A DNA stretch of 64,000 nt from Bacteroidota bacterium (GTDB lineage Bacteria > Bacteroidota > Bacteroidia > Palsa-948), in contig JACRAM010000071.1 of assembly GCA_016213405.1 (NCBI GenBank), positions 62,001 to 126,000 on the forward strand, written 5' to 3'. This document shows, one piece after another, positions 49,585-58,317 of this stretch. Each line of letters opens with the position of its first letter. Position 1 is the stretch's first letter. The translations under genes were made by a program, and so were the position numbers. The notes beneath the pieces were generated by a model, which saw nothing but the letters and a program-made list of their open reading frames with translations, was not told the DNA's origin and did no database searches.

Positions 49585-50613
49585 CTAGAATGCGGAAGGT
49601 TTTAGTTTAAGTCCTATAGTTTCATCTAATCCAAAAATCAAATTCATATTCTGCACAGCCTGCCCAGAAGCTCCTTTAGTAAGATTATCAATTACGCTTT
49701 GAATAAAAAGTTTGTTTCCATGCTTTTCAATATAAAGAATGCATTTATTCGTATTCACCACTTGCTTGATATCGGGATTTTTTTCTGAAACAGTAACGAA
49801 CGGATGTGATTTATAAAAATCCTTGTAAAGTTTTTTCGCTTCTTCAAGAGATAATTTTGAGTTCACATAAACAGAAGCAAGAATTCCTCTGGTGAAATTT
49901 CCTCTGTATGGAATGAAATTAATTGCAGAAGAAAAATTCTTCTGAAGTTGTTTAATGCTTTGGGTTATTTCTCCGAGGTGCTGGTGTTGAAATGCTTTGT
50001 ATATAGAAATGTTGTTGTTTCTCCATGTGAAATGATTTGTAGCTGACAAAGATTGCCCCGCACCTGTCGAGCCTGTGACAGCACTCACATGCACTTCATC
50101 GCTCAATAGTTTTTTTTCTGCCAAAGGAATGAGCGCTAGCTGAATTGCAGTAGCGAAACATCCGGGGTTCGCAATTTTGCTTGCAGCTTTTATTTTACCT
50201 CTGTTCAGTTCCGGTAATCCGTAAACAAAGTCTTTTGAATTCAATCTGAAATCCTGACTCATGTCAATGATTTTTATTTTGGAATCTGTTTTATTCTCCG
50301 CTAAAAACTTTACCGATTCTCCATGTCCCATGCATAAAAACAAAACATCACAGCCCACCCCTAACACCTCCCGAAGGAAGGGGGACTGCACACCAGTTTC
50401 CCTTCCCTTGGGGAAGGGATTAAGGGATGGGCTAAATTTCATTTCAGTTTCGCCAAGTAAATCTGTATGTACATCGCTCACTGGATTTCCCGCATTGCTT
50501 TTGCTATGAACAAAAGAAATTTCAGCATTCGGATGATTCAAAAGAATGCGAATAAGTTCCCCTCCTGTATAGCCTGCTCCTCCTGCAATTCCTATTTTAA
50601 CTTTATTCTTCAT
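49585..50613 (-). CDS. argC: N-acetyl-gamma-glutamyl-phosphate reductase with repeat-derived insertion
   Basis: A 342-residue NADPH-dependent reductase. The Rossmann start 'KIGIAGGAGYTGGELIRILL', catalytic Cys in 'KIANPGCFATAIQLALIPL', and 'PYRGNFTRGILASVYV' are clear. Between 'LLGETEMKF' and 'CDVLFLCMGHGE' there are about 27 residues (SPSLNPFPKGRETG through LREVLGVG) encoded by a palindromic repeat (50352-50433), which lengthens the usual fold. The insertion is in frame and falls in an early surface loop. The start overlaps argG by 11 bp. Confidence 0.93.
   Translation of the reverse strand: MKNKVKIGIAGGAGYTGGELIRILLNHPNAEISFVHSKSNAGNPVSDVHTDLLGETEMKFSPSLNPFPKGRETGVQSPFLREVLGVGCDVLFLCMGHGESVKFLAENKTDSKIKIIDMSQDFRLNSKDFVYGLPELNRGKIKAASKIANPGCFATAIQLALIPLAEKKLLSDEVHVSAVTGSTGAGQSLSATNHFTWRNNNISIYKAFQHQHLGEITQSIKQLQKNFSSAINFIPYRGNFTRGILASVYVNSKLSLEEAKKLYKDFYKSHPFVTVSEKNPDIKQVVNTNKCILYIEKHGNKLFIQSVIDNLTKGASGQAVQNMNLIFGLDETIGLKLKPSAF
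50352..50433. repeat. Palindromic repeat inserted in frame in argC
   Basis: The ends AGCCCACCCCTAACACCTCCC-like at left and GGGATTAAGGGATGGGCT at right are imperfect inverted repeats. Internally there are two smaller hairpins (CCTCCCGAAGGAAGGGGG, and CCCTTCCCTTGGGGAAGGG). Same family as 54662-54776. Confidence 0.75.
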
Positions 50614-51793
50614 TTACTCTGTGATAAATCATCGTCTGGTTAGAAATAATTTTTGAAAATCCTTTCACATCATCCCCACTCCATGCGTTGTTCATCTCTC
50701 CATACTTTCCAAATTTAGAAGACATCAAATCGTATTTTGAATTCACGCCAATGATGCTGAAGCGATAAGGAGCGAGTGAAACACTTACAGTGCCTGAAAC
50801 ATTTTTCTGCGTTGATTCCAAAAATGTTTCCACATTACGCATAACAGGATCCAGAAATTGACCCTCGTGCAACATCATGCCGTACCAGTTTCCCATTTGT
50901 TCTTTCCAATGAGACTGCCATTTAGTGAGAACATGTTTTTCTAAAGTCGCATGAGTTTTCAGAATAACAAGTGGAGCAGCTGCTTCAAATCCCACTCTGC
51001 CTTTTATCCCAATGATAGTATCTCCGATATGAATATCTCTTCCGATGGCAAATGCAGAAGTAATCTCCGAAATCTTCTGTATAGCTGAAACCGAATCAGA
51101 ATATTTTTTTCCGTTCAAGCTTTTTATTTCTCCTTTTTCAAAACCTATTTCCAATTCCTCTTCTTTTGTTTTGGAAAGTTGAGTAGGATATGCTTCTTCG
51201 GGCAAGGTTTTATCGGATGTCAAAGTTTCTTTTCCCCCAACGCTTGTTCCCCACAATCCTTTATTGATAGAGTATTGTGCTTTTTCAAAATTCATTTTCA
51301 CTCTGTTTGCTTTCAGAAAAGAAATTTCATCTTCTCTGGAAAGTTTCATTTCGCGAATCGGAGTCAAAACTTTTATTTCAGGAATCAGAATATTGAAGAT
51401 GACATCAAATCTCACCTGGTCGTTGCCCGCACCTGTGCTTCCATGCGCAATGAAATCAGCTTTCATTTTTTTCGCCTGAAGTGCGATTGCTTTCGATTGA
51501 AAAACTCTCTCGGCAGAAACCGAAAGAGGATAAACTCCACCTCGCAAAACATTACCATATATAAGGAAGCGAATGCATTCATTATAATACGAATCCGTTT
51601 CATCGAGTGTGTAATGTTTTTTCACGCCAAGCGCATAAGCGTGCTTTTCAATCTTCTTTAACTCATCAGAAGAAAATCCACCTGTGTTCACAACAGCAGT
51701 ATGAACTTCAAGATTTTTTTCTTTCGCGAAATAAATCGCGCAATAAGTAGTATCCAGCCCACCGCTGAATGCCAATAAAACTTTTTTCTTCAT
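50603..51793 (-). CDS. argG: Argininosuccinate synthase
   Basis: A 396-residue ATP-dependent ligase joining citrulline and aspartate. 'VLLAFSGGLDTTYCAIYFAK' is the ATP PP-loop. 'DFIAHGSTGAGNDQVRFDVI' and 'INKGLWGTSVGG' are family landmarks. The ATG at 51793 is chosen since the residues upstream are not conserved and overlap the GNAT stop region. It is the second gene of the operon, 10 bp after the GNAT gene. Confidence 0.95.
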   Translation of the reverse strand: MKKKVLLAFSGGLDTTYCAIYFAKEKNLEVHTAVVNTGGFSSDELKKIEKHAYALGVKKHYTLDETDSYYNECIRFLIYGNVLRGGVYPLSVSAERVFQSKAIALQAKKMKADFIAHGSTGAGNDQVRFDVIFNILIPEIKVLTPIREMKLSREDEISFLKANRVKMNFEKAQYSINKGLWGTSVGGKETLTSDKTLPEEAYPTQLSKTKEEELEIGFEKGEIKSLNGKKYSDSVSAIQKISEITSAFAIGRDIHIGDTIIGIKGRVGFEAAAPLVILKTHATLEKHVLTKWQSHWKEQMGNWYGMMLHEGQFLDPVMRNVETFLESTQKNVSGTVSVSLAPYRFSIIGVNSKYDLMSSKFGKYGEMNNAWSGDDVKGFSKIISNQTMIYHRVNEE

Positions 51794-51803
51794 TTCGATA
51801 AAA

Positions 51804-52496
51804 TTATTGCGAAGATTGTCCGTTGTCGGAATTGCTACTTCGAAATTTTTTAAGCAAAACATATTGTTTCATTCTCAGCCATCGTTCAATCTTTCCTTTC
51901 TGTTTCCTGATTTCAAATTTTTTCTCTTCGTGCTGAACCGGATCGTAAAGCATTCCGGTGCACAAACACATCTTGCGATTGTTGCGCGTTAATATATCAA
52001 CATTCGGACAAGAGTTGCATCCTTTCCAGAATTCATCATCCTGTGTAAGTTCGGAAAAAGTTACAGGTCGGTACCCTAAATCAGAATTCATTTTTAAAAC
52101 AGCCATGCTCGTAGTGATACCAAAAAATTTTGCATTAGGGTATTTTTGTTTTGACAATTCAAAGATTGCGCTTTTGATTTGTGAGCCAAGTCCATGCAAT
52201 CGGAATGCTGGATTCACAATCAATCCCGAGTTCGCTACATAATTTCCATGTGACCAAGTTTCAATGTAACTGAATCCAGCGAATCTTCCGTCACGATGCA
52301 GAGCAATGATTGCTTTTCCTTCCAGCATTTTTTCAATTACATATTCAGGCGTACGCTTAGCAATACCGGTGCCGCGTTGCTTTGCACTATCAATATAATC
52401 CCAGCAAATTTCTTCAGCATAATGAAAATGGGAAGAATCAGCCGGCTGAATAATAAATTCAGAAGTTGCGGTTTTTTTGGGAGTCGTAGTGAACAT
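51804..52496 (-). CDS. GNAT N-acetyltransferase heading the arginine operon (candidate glutamate N-acyltransferase)
   Basis: A 230-residue protein with a GNAT fold: 'IIALHRDGRFAGFSYIETW' strands, the acyl-CoA loop 'NPAFRLHGLGSQIKSAIFEL', and 'NAKFFGITTSMAVLKMNSDL'. After it, 'CNSCPNVDILTRNNRKMCLC' holds four Cys (C-x2-C and C-x-C) that could bind a metal. First in the operon and with no ArgA or ArgJ elsewhere in the cluster, it is the likely N-acylglutamate synthase; that is inference from position. The C-terminal 35 residues are very basic. Confidence 0.8.
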   Translation of the reverse strand: MFTTTPKKTATSEFIIQPADSSHFHYAEEICWDYIDSAKQRGTGIAKRTPEYVIEKMLEGKAIIALHRDGRFAGFSYIETWSHGNYVANSGLIVNPAFRLHGLGSQIKSAIFELSKQKYPNAKFFGITTSMAVLKMNSDLGYRPVTFSELTQDDEFWKGCNSCPNVDILTRNNRKMCLCTGMLYDPVQHEEKKFEIRKQKGKIERWLRMKQYVLLKKFRSSNSDNGQSSQ

Positions 52497-52569
52497 ATTC
52501 TAAAATTTTCAGGAAGCGAATATCAGAAGAAAAAGTTTAGACTTAAATTTTTTTTGAGAATTATTTTCA

Positions 52570-53187
52570 TCACAAAAACAAAATCAACTGCACCGAAACT
52601 CCCAGCAGAAATCCAACATACACCTGTGTGGAATTATGTGCATTGAGTTTGAGTCGTGAAAAAGCTACTAATCCTGCTATGAGGAATAGTAACATGAGAA
52701 CGATATGAAGATTAATCTGCAGACGATATGAAATAGCAAGCATCATTCCGCAGAGCCCTCCGATGCCCACCATGTGTGCTGAAATTTTCCAGAAGAGGTT
52801 GATGAGCATAACTGAAACAACCAGAAGTGTTGCTCCGAACATCATCGCCTTTACAAGCACAGGCACATCTGCGTTCATCAGAAAATAAGATTCTGCAAAA
52901 TAAAAAATAGCAGAAGCGAGGTATGGAATTTTTCTTTCCTGTCTTGTTTCCATCGCAAGCGAAGAAATCTGTTTCATCTTTAAAAGCAGAAGTGCATTGA
53001 GAAGAGGAAGAAGAAATGTTGCTGTGAATGTGAGCGCATAAAGAAAATACCTCTGCTCCGAAGACGAAAACCATAAATTCATTTCATCAATATTAAATAT
53101 CAGGAGCAATCCAAACGAAGGAAGCAGGAGAGGATGAAAAAGATAAGAAATAATTTTTGGAAAAAGATTGTCTGAATTCACGCTCAA
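52570..53187 (-). CDS. PAP2-related integral membrane protein
   Basis: A 205-residue protein with five or six membrane helices. 'FWKISAHMVGIGGLCGMMLA' resembles PAP2 phosphatase motif 2 (SxHxxG), and 'SRLKLNAHNSTQVYVGFLLG' resembles motif 3 (SRx5Hx3D), but with Gln in place of the usual Asp and no clear motif 1. It may be an inactive or divergent lipid phosphatase relative. Its ATG overlaps the rpoN stop by 4 bp, so it is coupled to rpoN. Confidence 0.65.
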   Translation of the reverse strand: MSVNSDNLFPKIISYLFHPLLLPSFGLLLIFNIDEMNLWFSSSEQRYFLYALTFTATFLLPLLNALLLLKMKQISSLAMETRQERKIPYLASAIFYFAESYFLMNADVPVLVKAMMFGATLLVVSVMLINLFWKISAHMVGIGGLCGMMLAISYRLQINLHIVLMLLFLIAGLVAFSRLKLNAHNSTQVYVGFLLGVSVQLILFL

Positions 53188-54659
53188 AGTTTTTTTCTCA
53201 TTCTTGCCACAGGAATATCCAGCATCTCGCGGTATTTGGCAACTGTTCTGCGGGCGATTACGTAGCCCTGCTTGTTCAGAATTTGCATAAGGGCTTCATC
53301 AGTAAGCGGTTTGTGTTTGTCTTCCGTTTCAATAGCGTCTGAAATTATTTTTTTAACTTTCTTAGATGAAACTTCTTCTCCATCATCATTGGTGAGTGCT
53401 TCGTTAAAAAGAGTTTTTAATAATATCGTTCCGAAGTTTGTTTGAACATATTTTGTACTCGTTACGCGTGATACGGTAGAAATATCCAATTTTACCCTGT
53501 CTGAAATATCTTTCAGTATCATTCTTTTCAGCAAAAGTTCATCGCCCGTAAGAAAATATTCTTTCTGGTATTCCGCGATACAGTGCATGATGCTGTAAAG
53601 AGTATTCTGTCGCTCTTTAATATTATTGATGAAAGATTTAGCGCTTTCAACTTTCTGTTTAACAAATTGAGCTGCCTCTAATCCTGTTTTATCTTTTCGC
53701 TTTGAATATTCATTCAGCATTTGATTATAAACATTGCTCACGCGAAGGTCGGGCGCGTTGCGGGAGTTAAGAGAAATTTCAAGTATGCCATTATTGTTTA
53801 CTAATATGAAATCGGGAATGATGGTAAGCAGCGAGCGCTGCGAATCCATGGTGGAACCACCGGGACGGGGATTCAGTTTCAGAATTTCATCCAGCGCGGG
53901 TTTTATCTGATCTTCGGTGAGTTCAAAATGTTTCGCAATCTTGCCATAATGTTTTTTTGAAAACTCATCTATCTGCTCGTTCACAATACGTAATGCAAGA
54001 GCGAGAGTTTCTGTCCATTTTTTTCTTTCAATCTGCAAACGCAAACATTCCTGCAAATCCTTCGCACCAATTCCTACAGGTTCAAATTCATCCTTAATCA
54101 TCTGGAGAACAGATTCAAGTTCTTCAGTAGTGGTAGTAATGTTTTGCGAAAATGCCATATCATCTACCACAGAAGAAAGTTCCCTGCGCAAATAACCATC
54201 TTCATCAATGCACCCCAGAAGGTATTCTGCAATAATTCTTTCATGTTCGGTGAGATCAAGATTCTCTATTTGATTAAAAAGTATTTCCTGAAAACTGACG
54301 GAAGAAGCCATCGGCATTTCCTTTTCTTCGTCTTTACCTTTGTTATTGACTTGAAGTTTGTAGTAAGCAATGTCATCGTCATCGTCTAAATAATCTTCGG
54401 GAGAAAATTCTTCTTTGGCAGCTTTCTCATCATCTGCTCCCTCTTCCATATCTTCTCTTTCTTCATCTGACAAATCATCTTCTTCTTTTTCTTCTTTAAT
54501 TTCTTCTTCAGAATCATCTTCAAGAGCGGGATTTATTTCCATTTCTTCTTTTATCCTCTGCTCCAGCGAAGTAATAGGCAACTGCAGAAGTTTCATCAGC
54601 TGAATCTGTGCCGGTGAAAGCTTCTGAAGAAGTTTTTGCTGGAGTGTTTGCCTTAACAT
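53184..54659 (-). CDS. rpoN: RNA polymerase sigma-54 factor
   Basis: A 491-residue sigma factor. Region I, 'LRQTLQQKLLQKLSPAQIQL' and 'LLQLPITSLEQRI', is at the N-terminus, followed by a long acidic region II (Asp/Glu runs at about 50-110), the core-binding domain, an HTH ('DISTVSRVTSTKYVQTNFGT'), and the RpoN box 'ARRTVAKYREML' near the C-terminus. It would direct transcription from -24/-12 promoters with enhancer-binding activators; none is encoded here. A palindromic repeat lies directly upstream. Confidence 0.96.
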   Translation of the reverse strand: MLRQTLQQKLLQKLSPAQIQLMKLLQLPITSLEQRIKEEMEINPALEDDSEEEIKEEKEEDDLSDEEREDMEEGADDEKAAKEEFSPEDYLDDDDDIAYYKLQVNNKGKDEEKEMPMASSVSFQEILFNQIENLDLTEHERIIAEYLLGCIDEDGYLRRELSSVVDDMAFSQNITTTTEELESVLQMIKDEFEPVGIGAKDLQECLRLQIERKKWTETLALALRIVNEQIDEFSKKHYGKIAKHFELTEDQIKPALDEILKLNPRPGGSTMDSQRSLLTIIPDFILVNNNGILEISLNSRNAPDLRVSNVYNQMLNEYSKRKDKTGLEAAQFVKQKVESAKSFINNIKERQNTLYSIMHCIAEYQKEYFLTGDELLLKRMILKDISDRVKLDISTVSRVTSTKYVQTNFGTILLKTLFNEALTNDDGEEVSSKKVKKIISDAIETEDKHKPLTDEALMQILNKQGYVIARRTVAKYREMLDIPVARMRKKL

Positions 54660-54661
54660 GG

Positions 54662-54776
54662 AGCCCCTCCTAAATCCTCCCCAAAGGGGAGGACTTTAAA
54701 TTTATTTGTTGTTACTACTACTATCATTTAGTCTTCATTTATCTCCCTTCCCTTCGGAAAGGGTTGGGGATGGGCT
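54662..54776. repeat. Composite palindromic repeat between rpoN and asnS
   Basis: Left half AGCCCCTCCTAAATCCTCCC...AAAGGGGAGGA (54662-54693), right half CTCCCTTCCCTTCGG...GGGTTGGGGATGGGCT (54743-54776). The outer ends AGCCC and GGGCT are inverted, as in the argC copy. It fills the whole gap, ending next to the asnS stop codon. Confidence 0.7.
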
Positions 54777-54777
54777 T

Positions 54778-56160
54778 TTAGAATTGAGCGTTCTTTGGTG
54801 TGCGAGGAAACGGAATCACATCGCGCACGTTTTGCATTCCTGTCACGAATAAAACTAATCGCTCCAATCCCAAACCAAATCCCGCATGCGGGCAGGTTCC
54901 GAATTTTCTCAGTTCCAAATACCACCACAAGGTTTCTTCTTTTATTTTCATTTCTTTTATTCTCGCCAGGAGTTTATCATAATTTTCTTCGCGCTGAGAA
55001 CCGCCAATAATTTCTCCCACATAAGGAAATAACACATCCATCGCACGTACCGTTTTTCCGTCTTCGTTCTGTTTCATGTAAAATGCTTTTATTTCTCTCG
55101 GATATCCTGTAACGATTACGGGTGTTTTAAAGTGTTCCACCAAAAAACTTTCGTGCTCGCGCTGTAAATCAATGCCCCATTTCACAGGGAATTCAAATTT
55201 AGTTCCTGACTTTTCAAGAATATCAATTCCTTCGGTGTATGTAATTCTTTTGAAAGTTGAATTCGCTACGGAGTTCAAACGATTCAACAACTCCTTGTCA
55301 TACATATTATTCAGAAAAGTCAAATCATCCATGCAATGTTCAAGCGCATACTTCACTAAATATTTCAACATCTCTTCTGCCAAATCCATGTTGTCATGAA
55401 TATCGTAGAATGCCATTTCAGGTTCTATCATCCAGAACTCGGCAAGATGACGTGGTGTGTTAGAATTCTCCGCCCGGAAAGTAGGACCGAAAGTGTAAAT
55501 CAAACCAACACCAGTTGCAGCACATTCACCTTCCAATTGCCCAGAAACAGTGAGGTTTGTTTCCTTTCCAAAAAAATCTTTTTCAAAATCTATTTTCCCT
55601 TCCGTAGTCTTTGGAAGTTTTTCTAAATCAAGATTTGTTACGTGAAACATTTCTCCGGCTCCTTCCGCATCTGAACCTGTTATAATGGGAGAATTCAAAT
55701 AAAAAAATCCTTTGTCGTTAAAAAATTTGTGAATGCCGTAAGCAAGATGATGGCGAACACGAAGCACTGCTCCGAATGTATTCGTGCGCGGGCGTAAGTG
55801 CGCAATCTCTCTCAGAAATTCCAGTGTATGTCCTTTTTTCTGAAGCGGGAAAGAATCGTCTGCTGTTCCGAACACTTCTATCTCTCTTGCCATTATCTCA
55901 GAAGTTTGTCCCTTTCCCTGAGATTGAACCAATGCGCCTGTAATGGAAACACAAGCTCCTGTGGAAATAGATTTCAAAAGCTCAGCGTCAAAATTGGCTA
56001 CATCTACCACTACCTGAATGTTATGAATAATGGAACCATCGTTCACCGCAATAAAAGAAATGTTTTTACCATCCCGCTTGGTTCTCACCCATCCCATCAC
56101 GGTAACTTCTCCTTTGAAGTCAGTGCTTTTCAGCAGGTCAACAACTTTTGTACGTTTCAT
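54778..56160 (-). CDS. asnS: Asparaginyl-tRNA synthetase
   Basis: A 460-residue class IIb synthetase. The N-terminal OB-fold anticodon-binding domain ('[20 protein letters not shown]') is followed by motif 2 '[20 protein letters not shown]', '[11 protein letters not shown]' and motif 3 '[17 protein letters not shown]'. '[16 protein letters not shown]' points to AsnRS rather than AspRS. A -7 box TATTTTTG (minus strand 56188-56181) is 20 nt upstream. Confidence 0.96.
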   Translation of the reverse strand: MKRTKVVDLLKSTDFKGEVTVMGWVRTKRDGKNISFIAVNDGSIIHNIQVVVDVANFDAELLKSISTGACVSITGALVQSQGKGQTSEIMAREIEVFGTADDSFPLQKKGHTLEFLREIAHLRPRTNTFGAVLRVRHHLAYGIHKFFNDKGFFYLNSPIITGSDAEGAGEMFHVTNLDLEKLPKTTEGKIDFEKDFFGKETNLTVSGQLEGECAATGVGLIYTFGPTFRAENSNTPRHLAEFWMIEPEMAFYDIHDNMDLAEEMLKYLVKYALEHCMDDLTFLNNMYDKELLNRLNSVANSTFKRITYTEGIDILEKSGTKFEFPVKWGIDLQREHESFLVEHFKTPVIVTGYPREIKAFYMKQNEDGKTVRAMDVLFPYVGEIIGGSQREENYDKLLARIKEMKIKEETLWWYLELRKFGTCPHAGFGLGLERLVLFVTGMQNVRDVIPFPRTPKNAQF

Positions 56161-56180
56161 ACCTTATTATATATGGAAGA

Positions 56181-56188
56181 CAAAAATA
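56181..56188 (-). promoter_or_regulatory. -7 box for asnS
   Basis: TATTTTTG on the minus strand, 20 nt before ATG 56160. A TTTG at 56207-56204 is a possible -33 element with a short 15-nt spacer. Confidence 0.45.
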
Positions 56189-56294
56189 GTTTTTTAACCC
56201 AAATAATTCGATTTTCTTGAAAGTAGGGGTGTGAATTAATCCCGATTTACCAAAATAAATCTCATGGAAACTGAGGGAATGTTAAAAGTTTCCT

Positions 56295-56302
56295 TAGTTT
56301 TG
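56295..56302 (+). promoter_or_regulatory. -7 box for the tetR-efflux operon
   Basis: TAGTTTTG ends 9 nt before ATG 56312. It excludes the in-frame start at 56264. Confidence 0.5.
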
Positions 56303-56311
56303 TCAACTTTT

Positions 56312-56926
56312 ATGGAAACAAAAGAACGTATATTGAAATCTGCCGATGACCTTTTTTTTCGCTATGGAGTGAAGAGTGTTACCATGGATGACATCGCCTC
56401 TCATCTGGGTATGTCGAAAAAAACTATTTACCACTTTTTTAAAGATAAGGATGAACTGCTAAGTGATTTTGCTAAATCATTTGTCAACCGTAATGTGGGA
56501 GCGTTTGAGCATGTATGCAAAGCATCACACAATGCCATTGATGAAATTTTCTGTGTGATGAAACATTTGAGAGCCATGATGTTGCAGATGAATCCAAAAT
56601 TATTTTTTGACTTGCAGAAATATTACCCCCATGCATGGCAGCAACTGCGTGATTTCAGAGAAAAACATGTTGCGGAAATGATTCAGAAAAATCTGGAGAA
56701 GGGCATCAGTCAAGAATTGTATCGCTCAGATATAAATATTATAATTCTCGCAAAACTCCGGCTCGAAGAAATTGAAATGGCAATGAATCCAACTATTTTC
56801 CCAATGGAAAAATTTAACACCACACAAGTGCAACTCACCCTGTTCGAACACTTTCTCTATGGTATCTGCACATTGAAAGGGCATAAACTCATTAATAAAT
56901 ACAAACAAATAAAGGAAGACGAATAA
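56312..56926 (+). CDS. TetR-family transcriptional regulator
   Basis: A 204-residue repressor-type protein: 'METKERILKSADDLFFRYGV' and 'VTMDDIASHLGMSKKTIYHF' form the HTH (about 1-55). The ligand-binding helical domain follows and shows no recognisable effector signature. It is the first gene of an efflux operon (TolC, MFP, RND), and the gap to the TolC gene is 1 bp. It probably represses its own operon in response to a pump substrate. Confidence 0.93.
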   Translation: METKERILKSADDLFFRYGVKSVTMDDIASHLGMSKKTIYHFFKDKDELLSDFAKSFVNRNVGAFEHVCKASHNAIDEIFCVMKHLRAMMLQMNPKLFFDLQKYYPHAWQQLRDFREKHVAEMIQKNLEKGISQELYRSDINIIILAKLRLEEIEMAMNPTIFPMEKFNTTQVQLTLFEHFLYGICTLKGHKLINKYKQIKEDE

Positions 56927-56927
56927 T

Positions 56928-58301
56928 ATGAAAAAATTTAAAATTAAAAATTACAAGTTGCAAATTTTAACAGCCCTTATTTTTTTACTGCTGTTCAAAA
57001 TAAATTTTGCGCAAACCGCAAGAGACACTGGGAAATATTCCTTTTCGCTGCAACAGGCTATTGATTTTGCCATGAAGAGCCAGCTTCAGGTTCAAAACGC
57101 CTTGTATGATGAACAAATTGCAAACGAAAAAGTAAAAGAAACTCGCGGCATTGGATTTCCGCAGATAAATGGAAGTTTTGATGTGAAAGATTTTATTGAT
57201 TTACCCACTTCTCTTATTCCGGCAGAATTTTTTGGAGGGCCTAAAGGAACATATATGGGAGTAAAGTTTGGAACGCAGTACAACGCTTCAGCAGGAATTA
57301 ATGCGTCACAACTTGTTTTCAGCAGTGATTATCTGGTGGGGCTGCAAGCGACTAAAACATACTTGGAACTTACACGTAAGGCCACCAAGCGGAACAAGAT
57401 TGAAACGGCTGTTGCCGTTTCCAAAGCATACTATTCAGCTCTGGTGAATGAGGAAAGAAAAAAACTGGTGGATGCCAATGTAGTGCGGTTGAAAAAACTT
57501 TTTGACGATACAAAAGTGCTGAATGATAACGGTTTTGTTGAGAAAATAGATTTGGACAGGATTACGATTGCCTACAATAATCTTCTTGTTGAACAGGAAA
57601 AAATCCAGCGCTTGCTCGGACTGAGCAATACGCTTCTCAAATACCAAATGGGAATGGACCAGATAGCAACGCTCTCGCTTACCGATAAACTTTCCGAGGT
57701 TACTTTTCAGCAGAGCATTGCTCCGGACAAATTTGATTACAGCCAGCGCATAGAGTATTCACTGATACAAACCCAGAAGAACATTGCTCAGCTTCAACTG
57801 AAGCGCAATAAAATGAGTTACCTCCCTTATATGTTTCTCTACGGAAACGCTACTGCAAATGCTTACAGGGCGAAGTTTGATATTTTCAATACAAAGAAGG
57901 GCTGGTATCCTACTGTGTTGGTTGGTGGAACCATCAGCCTACCAATCTTTGATGGGTTGCAAAAGAATTATCGCATTCAGCAATCAAAACTGGAAATCCT
58001 AAAAGCAGAAAATAATTTAAAATTCATGCAGCAAAGCATTGATCTGGAGCTAGCTAGTTCCCGCATCAATCTTCAAAATGCTTCTTCCACTCTCGAAATA
58101 CAAAAGAAAAACATTGAACTTGCTGAAGAAGTTTATAAAGTTGCAAAAACAAAATACGAACAGGGCGTTGGATCTAATCTTGAAGTGCTGAATGCCGAAA
58201 CTTCTCTGAAAGAATCACAGACAAATTATTTCGGTGCGATGTATGATGCCCTCATTTCAAAAATTGACTTTGACAAAGCCACAGGCAGTTTGGTTAAGTA
58301 A
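56928..58301 (+). CDS. TolC-family outer-membrane efflux protein
   Basis: A 457-residue trimeric channel subunit. It has a signal segment (about 1-28, ending NFA-QT), 'FSLQQAIDFAMKSQLQVQNA' opening the first long helix, and 'ELAEEVYKVAKTKYEQGVGS' followed by 'LEVLNAETSLKESQTNYFGA', the canonical second-repeat motif. It connects the inner-membrane pump to the exterior. It is followed after 16 bp by the adaptor gene. Confidence 0.94.
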   Translation: MKKFKIKNYKLQILTALIFLLLFKINFAQTARDTGKYSFSLQQAIDFAMKSQLQVQNALYDEQIANEKVKETRGIGFPQINGSFDVKDFIDLPTSLIPAEFFGGPKGTYMGVKFGTQYNASAGINASQLVFSSDYLVGLQATKTYLELTRKATKRNKIETAVAVSKAYYSALVNEERKKLVDANVVRLKKLFDDTKVLNDNGFVEKIDLDRITIAYNNLLVEQEKIQRLLGLSNTLLKYQMGMDQIATLSLTDKLSEVTFQQSIAPDKFDYSQRIEYSLIQTQKNIAQLQLKRNKMSYLPYMFLYGNATANAYRAKFDIFNTKKGWYPTVLVGGTISLPIFDGLQKNYRIQQSKLEILKAENNLKFMQQSIDLELASSRINLQNASSTLEIQKKNIELAEEVYKVAKTKYEQGVGSNLEVLNAETSLKESQTNYFGAMYDALISKIDFDKATGSLVK

Positions 58302-58317
58302 AAAATAAATTTAATAA

